24,144 nucleotides of DNA from Clostridia bacterium (lineage in GTDB: Bacteria > Bacillota_A > Clostridia > Christensenellales > Aristaeellaceae), in assembly GCA_017399225.1 (NCBI GenBank), contig JAFQEB010000050.1, forward strand, positions 1 to 24,144, read 5' to 3'. The notes beneath the pieces were generated by a model that saw nothing but the letters and a program-made list of their open reading frames with translations, ran no database searches and was not told the origin of the DNA. Both the position numbers and the translations under genes were made by a program. This document shows positions 15,044-22,308 of this stretch, piece after piece. Numbering within the stretch: position 1 is the stretch's first letter; the number at the start of each line of letters is the position of its first letter.

Positions 15044-15201
15044 CAGCTCACGCAGCCGCAAAAGAGCCGCCGCCCGACCATTCAAGCCTGAAACACAGAC
15101 GGCGGAGCATAGCTCGTTCCACCTAAAGCTGGATTTTCAGCGAAAAACCTGCCCTTCTTCCCACAAATAAGGGGGCAAAAGCGCGAATTTCAGCGGATAA
15201 C

Positions 15202-15230
15202 TTGCAATTCTCCGCAAATGCTGGTACAAT
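15202..15230 (+). promoter_or_regulatory. Promoter of the cyclophilin gene
   Basis: -35 TTGCAA (15202-15207), 17-nt spacer, -10 TACAAT (15225-15230) preceded by TGG (extended -10). The leader to the ATG is about 80 nt and contains GTGCAT-ATG-GTGCAC (15239-15253), a small hairpin of unknown role. Confidence 0.82.
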
Positions 15231-15318
15231 AGCCAGTAGTGCATATGGTGCACAAAGAAGTATTGATGAATCAGCAGCCTGCCTGTGCAGTGCTGCATCG
15301 CTGAAAGGAGTGTCATTC

Positions 15319-15837
15319 ATGGCACAGAATCCTACTTTTGTCATTACCATGGAGGATGGCCGCGAGATGAAGGGTGAGCTGTACCCGGAGTACGCGCCGC
15401 AGTCCGTGGGCAATTTCATCGCGCTGGCGAATTCCGGCTTCTATGATGGGCTGATCTTCCACCGCGTGATCCCCGGCTTCATGATCCAGGGCGGCGATCC
15501 CAAGGGCGTCGGTATCGGCGGCCCCGGCTACCACATCAAGGGCGAGTTCGCCATGAACGGCTGGAACAATCCCCTGAAGCACACCTATGGCGTGCTGTCG
15601 ATGGCCCGCAGCATGATGCCTGATTCCGCCGGCAGCCAGTTCTTCGTCATGACCAGCGACAGCCCCCACCTGGACGGCCAGTACGCCGCCTTCGGCAAGG
15701 TGCTGGAGGGCATGGAGACCGCCGACGCCATCGTGAGCGTCAAGCGCGATATGCGCGACAAGCCCTTGGTGGATCAGCGGATGAAGTCCATCCGTGTGGA
15801 GACCTTCGGCCAGGTCTACCCCTTTGATCAAATGTAA
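15319..15837 (+). CDS. ppiB: Peptidyl-prolyl cis-trans isomerase, cyclophilin type
   Basis: Catalyses proline isomerisation during protein folding. The 172-residue protein is a single cyclophilin domain without signal peptide or lipobox, so it is cytoplasmic. Core residues are [15 protein letters not shown] (catalytic Arg49), [31 protein letters not shown] and the [10 protein letters not shown] loop. The N-terminal [30 protein letters not shown] is the usual opening of short bacterial forms. AAAGGAG lies 8 nt before the ATG at 15319. It has its own promoter and is followed by a large hairpin, so it is probably transcribed alone with partial read-through into zapA. The symbol reflects the cytoplasmic family and not a proven orthology. 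Confidence 0.95.
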   Translation: MAQNPTFVITMEDGREMKGELYPEYAPQSVGNFIALANSGFYDGLIFHRVIPGFMIQGGDPKGVGIGGPGYHIKGEFAMNGWNNPLKHTYGVLSMARSMMPDSAGSQFFVMTSDSPHLDGQYAAFGKVLEGMETADAIVSVKRDMRDKPLVDQRMKSIRVETFGQVYPFDQM

Positions 15838-15860
15838 GCCACATTGTGGCGTGTAGCAAT

Positions 15861-15914
15861 CGGCGCAGATCATGGCAAGGGTCGTTGACCCTGTTTTGGC
15901 GATGATCTGCGCCG
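15861..15914 (+). terminator. Large hairpin between cyclophilin gene and zapA (probable terminator)
   Basis: CGGCGCAGATCAT (15861-15873) pairs perfectly with ATGATCTGCGCCG (15902-15914), 13 bp. Within the enclosed segment AGGGTC-GTT-GACCCT (15878-15892) forms a second stem. The tail GTTTGATTATT is only moderately T-rich, so termination may be partial. zapA starts 22 nt after the stem. Confidence 0.65.
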
Positions 15915-15936
15915 GTTTGATTATTCTGAGGTGGAT

Positions 15937-16194
15937 ATGGAAAAGCAGAGAGTAACGGTTCGCGTGGCGGGCAAGGAGTATGGGCTGGTGTCCTCGGATT
16001 CGCCGGAGCATCTCAACAGGGTCGCCGCATACCTGGATCGTCAGATCACCGAGACGGTGTTTGCCACAAGGCTGCCGAAGGAAACGGTGACGGTGCTGGT
16101 GGCAATGAACATCGCCGACGAGCTGATGAAGGCGAAGGATGAGAATGCCCGCCTGCGCAGGGAAATTGCAGCCCTGCGGGAGAAAGAGAATTAA
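15937..16194 (+). CDS. zapA: Cell division protein ZapA
   Basis: Small FtsZ-associated protein that bundles FtsZ filaments at the division ring. The 85 residues show the ZapA pattern: RVTVRVAGKEYGLVSSDSPEHLNRVAAYLD, then a long C-terminal coiled coil (about 50-85, VAMNIADELMKAKDENARLRREIAALREKEN). The ATG at 15937 is chosen over an in-frame GTG two codons earlier, since GAGG (15928-15931) would overlap the latter. It is 13 nt ahead of the U32 gene, and this zapA-U32-mutS2 order is common in Clostridia, which supports the call for such a short protein. Confidence 0.9.
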   Translation: MEKQRVTVRVAGKEYGLVSSDSPEHLNRVAAYLDRQITETVFATRLPKETVTVLVAMNIADELMKAKDENARLRREIAALREKEN

Positions 16195-16207
16195 CCCAGG
16201 AGCAGGT

Positions 16208-18523
16208 ATGAAGTTAGAGAATCTGGCCCCTGCGGGCAACAGGGAAGCCCTCGACCGCGCCGTCGCTGCCGGAGCAGACGCGGTTTATTTGGGTTACGCC
16301 GCATTTTCCGCCCGGGCGGGCGCAGGCAATTTCGACGAGGCGGCCCTACGGGAGGCCGTACACTTTGCCCACCTGCATCATGTGCGGGTGCACGTGACGG
16401 TCAATACCCTGATCAAGGACGGGGAGCTTGCGGGCGTCATGGACGTGCTGCGGCTGCTGGACGAGGTGCGGGTGGACGCCGTGCTGGTGCAGGACCTGGG
16501 CGTTTTGAAGCTGGCGCGGACGTGCTTCCCCGATCTGCCGGTGCACGCCAGCACGCAGATGGCCATCCACAATGCCGCCGGCGCACGCTGGTGCAAGGCG
16601 ATGGGCATGACCCGCGCGGTGCTGGCCCGGGAATGCAGCCTGAGCGAGATCGGCAAATGCGCCGCAGAGGGCATTGAGATCGAGGTCTTCGGCCATGGCG
16701 CGCAGTGCGTGGCGGTCAGCGGGCAGTGCCTGTTCTCCTCCATGATCGGCGGCAGGAGCGGCAACCGCGGCCGCTGCGCCCAGCCGTGCCGTTTGGCATA
16801 TGCCTACCGGGGAAAGACGGCGGCCTGGCTCAGCCCCCGCGACGTATGTATGCGCGACCACCTGCCGGAGCTGGCAGAGGCCGGGGCGTGCAGCATCAAG
16901 CTGGAGGGGCGGCTCAAGCGGCCCGAATATGTGGCGGCGGTGGCGGGCAGCTACCGCCGGGCGATCGACGCGATGGACGCGGGGGCTTTCCGCAAGGCAG
17001 ACGCGGCGGAGCGTGAGGCGCTGCTGCAGATCTTCCAGCGGGGTGGGTTCATGGACGGCTATGCCATGGGCGCGCAGGACGCAGGGGTCATCTGCCAGGA
17101 GCGTGTCAACCATGGCGGCGTGCCGGTGGGGACGCTGGCCAGCGTTTCCGGCGGGATGGCGAAGGTGCACCTGATCCGGGATCTCAGCGACGGCGACGGG
17201 CTGCAGATCCGCACCGATCGCGGCGACCATGAGATGATCTATGCCGGGCATGACGTGCCCGCCGGGCAGCTGGCCACGCTGCGGCTGCGCCCGGATATGC
17301 GCGTGCGGGCGGGGGACGAGGTCGTCCGCCTGACCAGCAGCGAACAGTTGGAAAAGGCGCGGGCGATGGCCATCCCGGCGATCGACTGCGACATGACCCT
17401 GGTGGCCCTGCCTGGCGAGCCTCTGACGCTGACGGCCACGGACGGCATATCGACCGTGACCGTGATGGGCGAAACCGTCACCCCGGCGCAAAAACGCGCC
17501 ATGACCGACGAGGATGCCCGCAAAAGCCTTGGCAAAACCGGCGACACGGCCTTTGCGCTGAGAGATTTGACGGTGTTCACGGAGAATGCCTTCGTGCCCG
17601 TGTCGGCGCTCAACGCCCTGCGGCGGGATGCGCTGGCGGCGCTGGAAAAGGCGCGGGCGGAGGCCTTCGCACGGCCCGCGGGCCGGGAATGCCCCATGCC
17701 TGAATCAAACGCGGCGACGCCCCCTGCGCCGGAGACCATCGTGGTGCGGGACGCAGCGCAGTACCGGGCCGTGAAGGGTCTGGGCGCGCGGATCGTCTGG
17801 TACCCGGAGGACTTCCGCGAGGAGCAGCTGGCGGAGAAACTGACGCAGTTCGACCCGGGCGTGTGGCTGCATCTGCCGATGAAGTGCGAGCAGGCGACGC
17901 TGGAGATGCTGCACGCCTTTGTGACGGCTCATGCTGGCCACATCGGCGGCGTGGTGCTGGGCAGCGTCGGGCAGCTGGGGATGCGCTGGCCGGTGCCCTA
18001 CGGCACGGGCGAAGGCGTGCCGGTGATGAACCACCTGGCGGCGCAGACGCTGATCGGGCAGGGCTGCGAATTTGTAACGGCCAGCGGCGAGCTGTCCGGG
18101 GCGGAGCTGGCGGCGCTTTTGAAGCGCGTGCCGGGGATGCTCGTGCCTGCATACGGGCGGGCGCAGCTGATGCTGCTGCACCACTGCCCGGCGCGGACGT
18201 ACCTGGGGCTGGCCTCGGGGCACGCGGATTGCCGGATGTGCGACGCGGGAAGCCCTGACGCCCTGACCGGCACGGCGCTGGTCGACCGGCGCAGCACGGC
18301 CTTCCCGCTGCTGCGGCAGCGGCTGCCGGAGGGCTGCCTGGTGCGGGTGATGAACAGCCTGCCGACCAATCTGGTTAGCCGGGTGCGCGAGGCGGGAGCC
18401 ATCCCCCTGATGACGCTGAACGACGAGACCGGCGCGGCGCTGACAGAGGCCGTGGCCGTCTGGCAGGGCGGCAGATCCAGGGGAGAAACGACCTCTGCTC
18501 ACTGGAGCCGCCCGGTGGAGTAA
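16208..18523 (+). CDS. U32 peptidase-family protein with DUF3656 (RlhA/TrhP-like)
   Basis: A 771-residue protein of the U32 family, whose characterised members are RNA hydroxylation factors and not peptidases: RlhA acts on 23S rRNA and TrhP on tRNA U34, in both cases using prephenate-dependent chemistry. The N-terminal TIM-barrel-like domain starts LENLAPAGNREALDRAVAAGADAVYLG. A cysteine set follows (Cys167, 174, 190, 194 and 228), in positions reminiscent of the Fe-S ligands of the U32 proteins UbiU/UbiV, and the family signature SIKLEGRLKRPEYVA. A DUF3656-like middle and a second U32-like half complete it, the latter with CRMCDAG and a terminal RVMNSLPTNLVSR. AGGAG precedes the ATG at 16208. 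It is cotranscribed with zapA. Whether the substrate is rRNA or tRNA cannot be decided here. The stop codon is the first triplet of repeat A copy 5. Confidence 0.88.
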   Translation: MKLENLAPAGNREALDRAVAAGADAVYLGYAAFSARAGAGNFDEAALREAVHFAHLHHVRVHVTVNTLIKDGELAGVMDVLRLLDEVRVDAVLVQDLGVLKLARTCFPDLPVHASTQMAIHNAAGARWCKAMGMTRAVLARECSLSEIGKCAAEGIEIEVFGHGAQCVAVSGQCLFSSMIGGRSGNRGRCAQPCRLAYAYRGKTAAWLSPRDVCMRDHLPELAEAGACSIKLEGRLKRPEYVAAVAGSYRRAIDAMDAGAFRKADAAEREALLQIFQRGGFMDGYAMGAQDAGVICQERVNHGGVPVGTLASVSGGMAKVHLIRDLSDGDGLQIRTDRGDHEMIYAGHDVPAGQLATLRLRPDMRVRAGDEVVRLTSSEQLEKARAMAIPAIDCDMTLVALPGEPLTLTATDGISTVTVMGETVTPAQKRAMTDEDARKSLGKTGDTAFALRDLTVFTENAFVPVSALNALRRDALAALEKARAEAFARPAGRECPMPESNAATPPAPETIVVRDAAQYRAVKGLGARIVWYPEDFREEQLAEKLTQFDPGVWLHLPMKCEQATLEMLHAFVTAHAGHIGGVVLGSVGQLGMRWPVPYGTGEGVPVMNHLAAQTLIGQGCEFVTASGELSGAELAALLKRVPGMLVPAYGRAQLMLLHHCPARTYLGLASGHADCRMCDAGSPDALTGTALVDRRSTAFPLLRQRLPEGCLVRVMNSLPTNLVSRVREAGAIPLMTLNDETGAALTEAVAVWQGGRSRGETTSAHWSRPVE

Positions 18524-18625
18524 CCCCCACGCGCGCGCAGCCCGAAGAGAAAAGTCAACCAAATCGCGAAACGGGTGTCGAGAGGGCTGAAAGCCCTTCG
18601 CGGGTTCAGGGCAGGGCCCTGGCCG
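18521..18625 (-). repeat. Dispersed palindromic repeat A, copy 5 (after U32 gene stop)
   Basis: Starts at the stop TAA with TAACCCCCACGCGCG, then GCAGCCCGAAG, GAAAAG, AAATCGCGAAACGGGTG and hairpin AGGGCT-GAA-AGCCCT (18583-18597). CAGGG/CCCTG closes it near 18621. The first half aligns with the copy after hemZ, and GCAGCCCGA..ATCGCGAA with the reverse complement of the copy after rel. Confidence 0.65.
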
Positions 18626-18649
18626 TCGGAGACACCGGGAGATATATTT

Positions 18650-21016
18650 ATGATGAAAGAAAGAACATTGCGCGTCCTGGAGTTCACGAAGATCCGGGAA
18701 CGCCTGGCGTCGAAGGCCTTGACGCCCATGGGCGCCGAACGCTGCATGGCGCTCACGCCCTCGTGCAATCTGCCGGAGATCGAGATGTGGCAGGCTGAAA
18801 CCGAGGAGGCGACGGTCATTTTGCAGTACCTGGGGACGTCGCCCCTGGTGGCCTTTGAGGACGCGAGGACGGCGATCTCCCTGGCGGAAAAGGGCGCGAC
18901 ACTCTCGCCCAAGGCGCTTTTGACGGTGGCGGCGCTCTTGTCCGCTGCTCGTTCGGCCCGCTCGGCGCTGGTGACGGAGCGGGAGAACACCCCCCTGCTG
19001 AAGGCCAGGGGCCAGCAGCTGGCGAGCCTGCGCAACGTGGAGGACGACATCACCACGGCCATCATCTCCGAGGAGGAGATCGCCGACCGGGCGTCCACGG
19101 AGCTGATGAACATCCGCAGGCACCTGCGCGGGGCCACCGAGCGCATCAAGGAGAAGCTGAACCAGATGGTGCGCAACCCCAATTTCCAGAAGTACCTGAC
19201 GGACACCATCGTCACCATGCGCAATGACCGGTACGTCATTCCGGTCAGGGCGGACAGCCGCAGCATGGTGCCGGGCCTGGTGCACGACCAGTCTGCCACG
19301 GGCGCGACGCTCTTCATTGAGCCGATGGCGGCGGTGGAGATGGGCAACGAGCTGCGCCAGTGGGAGGCCAAGGAGAAGCAGGAGATCGAGCGCATCCTGG
19401 CGGCGCTGAGCGCGGAGATCGCCCCCTATGCCGATCAGCTGCGGGCGACGGTGGAGGTGCTGGCGGAGCTGGACTTCATCTTCGCCAAGGGCCTGCTGAG
19501 CCGGGAGATGTATGCCGTCACGCCCAAGCTCAACCAGGAGGGGTACCTGAACATCATCCGTGGCCGGCATCCGCTGATCGACCCGGAGAAGGTGGTGCCC
19601 TCCAACCTCTGGCTGGGCAAGGACTTCACGTCCCTGATCATCACCGGCCCCAACACCGGCGGCAAGACCGTGACCCTGAAAACCGTGGGCCTGTTCACCT
19701 TGATGGCCCAGGCGGGCCTGCAGGTGCCGGCGGATATCGGCACGGAGCTGGCCGTGTTCGAGCAGGTCTTTGCCGATATCGGCGACGAGCAGTCCATCGA
19801 GCAGAGTCTGTCGACCTTCTCCAGTCATATGACCAATATCGTGTCGATCATGCACGAGGTCACGCCCCGCGACCTGGTGCTGTTCGACGAGCTGGGCGCG
19901 GGTACCGATCCCACCGAGGGCGCGGCGCTGGCCCAGGCCATCCTGACCCGGCTGCGCAACATCAAGGTGCGCACCATGGCCACGACGCATTACAGCGAGC
20001 TGAAGGCCTTCGCGCTGTCCACCCCGGGGGTGGAGAACGCCTCGGTGGAGTTCAGCCTGGAGACGCTCAGGCCCACCTACCGCCTGTCCATCGGCGTGCC
20101 GGGCAAGTCCAACGCCTTTGAGATCAGCCGCAAGCTGGGCCTGCCGGAAAACCTGATCGACGCGGCGAAGAAGCTGCTGTCCAGCGATTCCATCCGGTTT
20201 GAGGACGTCATCGCCAATGCCGAGTACCACCGGCAGGTGGCCGAGCGCGAGCGGGAGATCGCCCGCCAGGCGAGCGAGGAGACCGTCAAACTCCGCGACG
20301 AGGCGGAGAAGCTGCGCCGGGAGATCGAGGACAAACGTGAGAGCGCCATCCGCAAGGCCAAGGAGGATGCCCGGCGCATCATGGAGCAGACCCGCCGCGA
20401 GGCCGAGGGCATCATCTCAGAGCTCAAGCGCATGAAGAAGGAGCAGCAGAGCCCCGACGCGGGCATCAACGCCGTGCGCAAGCAGATCGAGAAGAGCGTG
20501 GATAACCTGGCTGAGGGCCTGACGCAGAAGGTGGATAACTCCGCCGCGCCCAAGACGGTGAAACCCGGCGACAAGGTTGAGATTCTGACCATCGGCAGCC
20601 AGGGCACGGTGCTGGGCACGCCCAACGCAAAGGGCGAGGTCGAGGTGCAGGCCGGCATCATGAAGCTGAAGGTGAGCATCAGCCAGCTGCGCCTGGTGAA
20701 GGAGAGGCCGGCGGAAAAGGCGAAGCCGAAGCAGACGAGCGTGAAGATGCACACCGGCGCGATGGAGCGCACGGTGCGGATGGAATGCGACGTGCGCGGC
20801 ATGACCCTGGACGAGGCTCTGGCGCAGGTGGATATTTATCTGGATAATGCGGTGCTGGCCGGAATGGGCGAGGTGAGCATTATTCACGGCAAGGGCACGG
20901 GCGTGCTGAGGAGCGGCATCACGCAGCATCTCAGGAGGCACATGCATGTGAAGAGCAGCCGCCTGGGCGTCTATGGCGAAGGCGAAAGCGGCGTGACCAT
21001 CGTGACGCTGAAGTAA
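18650..21016 (+). CDS. mutS2: Endonuclease MutS2 (ribosome-rescue/anti-recombination ATPase)
   Basis: MutS2 family, 788 residues. Members inhibit recombination in some species, and in Bacillus the protein (RqcU) splits collided ribosomes. The core domain precedes an ATPase with Walker A GPNTGGKT (333-340), a stretch through DIGDEQSIEQSLSTFSSHM, and Walker B LVLFDELGAGTDPTEGAAL (Asp413/Glu414). A long charged coiled coil (about 510-640) follows, then a C-terminal Smr domain with DVRG (714-717) and HGKGTG (746-751). It lacks the mismatch-recognition domain of MutS, as expected. The start at 18650 follows GGGAG by 8 nt; a second ATG is adjacent. Upstream in-frame sequence belongs to repeat A and is excluded. 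It is followed 14 nt later by the kinase-like gene, so both are probably on one transcript. Confidence 0.96.
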   Translation: MMKERTLRVLEFTKIRERLASKALTPMGAERCMALTPSCNLPEIEMWQAETEEATVILQYLGTSPLVAFEDARTAISLAEKGATLSPKALLTVAALLSAARSARSALVTERENTPLLKARGQQLASLRNVEDDITTAIISEEEIADRASTELMNIRRHLRGATERIKEKLNQMVRNPNFQKYLTDTIVTMRNDRYVIPVRADSRSMVPGLVHDQSATGATLFIEPMAAVEMGNELRQWEAKEKQEIERILAALSAEIAPYADQLRATVEVLAELDFIFAKGLLSREMYAVTPKLNQEGYLNIIRGRHPLIDPEKVVPSNLWLGKDFTSLIITGPNTGGKTVTLKTVGLFTLMAQAGLQVPADIGTELAVFEQVFADIGDEQSIEQSLSTFSSHMTNIVSIMHEVTPRDLVLFDELGAGTDPTEGAALAQAILTRLRNIKVRTMATTHYSELKAFALSTPGVENASVEFSLETLRPTYRLSIGVPGKSNAFEISRKLGLPENLIDAAKKLLSSDSIRFEDVIANAEYHRQVAEREREIARQASEETVKLRDEAEKLRREIEDKRESAIRKAKEDARRIMEQTRREAEGIISELKRMKKEQQSPDAGINAVRKQIEKSVDNLAEGLTQKVDNSAAPKTVKPGDKVEILTIGSQGTVLGTPNAKGEVEVQAGIMKLKVSISQLRLVKERPAEKAKPKQTSVKMHTGAMERTVRMECDVRGMTLDEALAQVDIYLDNAVLAGMGEVSIIHGKGTGVLRSGITQHLRRHMHVKSSRLGVYGEGESGVTIVTLK

Positions 21017-21030
21017 GGGAGGGGATCCCC

Positions 21031-21543
21031 ATCATCACCCTGATCGCCGGCACGAGCCACACCGGCAAGACCAACCTTGCCCAGCGCCTGCTGGAGAAGC
21101 ACGGCTGGCCCTACCTGTCCCTTGACCATCTGAAGATGGGGCTGATCCGCTCTGGCTACACCAATTTGACGGTGGAGCAGGACGATGAACTCACCGCCCT
21201 GATGTGGCCCATTGTGCGGGAAATGATCAAGACGGCCATCGAGAATGAGCAGCACCTGGTCATCGAGGGCTGCTATCTGCCCTTTGACTGGCGCAAGGAC
21301 TTCGGCGAGGAATACCTGCCTCATATCCGTTTTGTGTGTCTGGTAATGACCGGGGAATACCTGCGGACCCATTTTTCTGACGTGCGCCGCTATGCCAGCG
21401 TGGTGGAAAACCGCGAAGAGGAGCCGGAGCTTGATCTGACGGAGCTCATCCGGGATAATGCGGCCAATCTGGCCAAATGCTGCGAGCATGGCTGCGAGGT
21501 CATCCTCATTGATAAGGAATACCGGGTCGAACTGACGAATTAA
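21031..21543 (+). CDS. P-loop kinase-like protein with probable AUC start
   Basis: Small P-loop NTPase, 170 residues if begun at 21031, resembling putative adenylylate-kinase/zeta-toxin-like proteins of Clostridia. It reads (M)ITLIAGTSHTGKT, so the Walker A is GTSHTGKT (residues 7-14). It continues with LDHLKMGLIRSG, a WPIVREMIKTAIENEQHLVIEGCYLPFDWRKDF middle block and a charged C-terminus. No ATG, GTG or TTG occurs in frame between the mutS2 stop and the P-loop. The first ATG (21136) would delete the P-loop. ATC at 21031 sits about 6 nt after a strong GGGAGGGG, and family members, as I recall them, begin MI-hydrophobic-LI-G, so AUC initiation is the best reading. CTG at 21040 is an alternative. 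It could equally be a start-codon mutation. Substrate is unknown and no antitoxin-like partner is adjacent. Confidence 0.7.
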   Translation: MITLIAGTSHTGKTNLAQRLLEKHGWPYLSLDHLKMGLIRSGYTNLTVEQDDELTALMWPIVREMIKTAIENEQHLVIEGCYLPFDWRKDFGEEYLPHIRFVCLVMTGEYLRTHFSDVRRYASVVENREEEPELDLTELIRDNAANLAKCCEHGCEVILIDKEYRVELTN

Positions 21544-21603
21544 CAGTTCATTCATTCCCGTGTCACACTTCCATGCTATCCTACCCTCGGAGGTGTCCAA
21601 CCT

Positions 21604-22302
21604 ATGAAAGACAAGCCCTACATCCTGATCGTGGATGATGACCCGAATATTGCCCATCTGGTGCAGCTGTACCTGGAGAAGGCGGGGTTCGAGGTGAAAA
21701 CCGTGCTGCGGGGTGACGACGCCATGGCGGAGTTCCGCAAGCTGCCGCCTGACCTGATGCTCCTGGACGTGATGCTGCCCGGCATGGACGGCACCCAGGT
21801 GCTGCGAAATGTGCGCAAGTCCAGCAGCATCCCCATCATCATGCTCACCGCAAAGGATGAGGTGTTCGACAAGGTGCTGGGGCTCGAATTGGGGGCGGAT
21901 GATTACGTCACCAAGCCCTTTGACGCCAAGGAGCTGGTAGCCCGCGTGAAGGCCGTGCTGCGCCGCACCCAGGGCCCGGAGGAGGAGCAAAATGACAGCC
22001 TGGCCTTCCCGGGGCTGACCATCAGCCTGAGCCGCTACGAGGTGTTCTACGAGGGCGAGAAGGTCGATATGCCGCCCAAAGAGCTGGAGCTATTGTACTT
22101 CCTGGCCAGCCACGCCAATCAGCTGTTTACCAGAGGACAGCTGCTGGATCAGGTGTGGGGATATGATTTTGAGGGCGAGAGCCGCACGGTGGACGTGCAT
22201 GTCAAGCGTCTGCGGGATAAGCTGCCCGAATGCGAGAAGCATGGCTGGGGCATCACTACCATCTGGCGCAGAGGGTATAAGTTTGAGGTCATGAAGGGGT
22301 AA
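21604..22302 (+). CDS. OmpR/PhoB-type response regulator
   Basis: Transcription factor of a two-component system, 232 residues. The receiver domain (about 5-118) has the acidic pocket DDD at 11-13, phosphoacceptor Asp55 in LLDVMLPGMDG, Thr82 in MLTAKD and Lys104 in YVTKPF. The C-terminal winged-helix DNA-binding domain (about 130-230) has MPPKELELLYFLASH, the recognition-helix region SRTVDVHVKRLRDKL and wing WRRGYKFEV. GGAGG lies about 10 nt before the ATG. The paired kinase starts 6 nt after its stop, so they form an operon. A 60-nt gap separates it from the kinase-like gene; I could not identify a convincing promoter there. Target genes and signal cannot be inferred from the sequence. Confidence 0.95.
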   Translation: MKDKPYILIVDDDPNIAHLVQLYLEKAGFEVKTVLRGDDAMAEFRKLPPDLMLLDVMLPGMDGTQVLRNVRKSSSIPIIMLTAKDEVFDKVLGLELGADDYVTKPFDAKELVARVKAVLRRTQGPEEEQNDSLAFPGLTISLSRYEVFYEGEKVDMPPKELELLYFLASHANQLFTRGQLLDQVWGYDFEGESRTVDVHVKRLRDKLPECEKHGWGITTIWRRGYKFEVMKG

Positions 22303-22308
22303 ACGGGT

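Larger units (their letters stand above)
14827..15201. other. Repeat-rich intergenic region hemZ-cyclophilin
   Basis: No gene is visible. After repeat A copy 4 comes an 8-bp hairpin GGAGGGCT/AGCCCTCC (14908-14928), then repeat B copy 2 (14956-15003) and an 11-bp perfect inverted repeat (15019-15043). About 140 nt (15044-15190) follow in which I recognise nothing. The cyclophilin promoter closes the region. Several of the hairpins could end the hemZ transcript, though none has a strong T run. Confidence 0.6.

Noticed and set aside
17705..20230. 841-codon minus-strand frame opposite the U32 gene and mutS2
   Set aside because: It spans two confidently assigned genes and the repeat between them; the composition (Gln, Arg, His, Leu, Ala-rich) is that of an antisense shadow.
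21136..21543. Kinase-like gene starting at the first ATG (135 residues)
   Set aside because: This start would remove the whole GTSHTGKT P-loop and the conserved LDHLKMGL block lies across it, so an upstream non-ATG start is more credible.
21031..21543. Zeta-toxin of a toxin-antitoxin pair
   Set aside because: The P-loop is similar, but there is no small antitoxin gene beside it; it follows mutS2 closely and looks like a housekeeping-type passenger.
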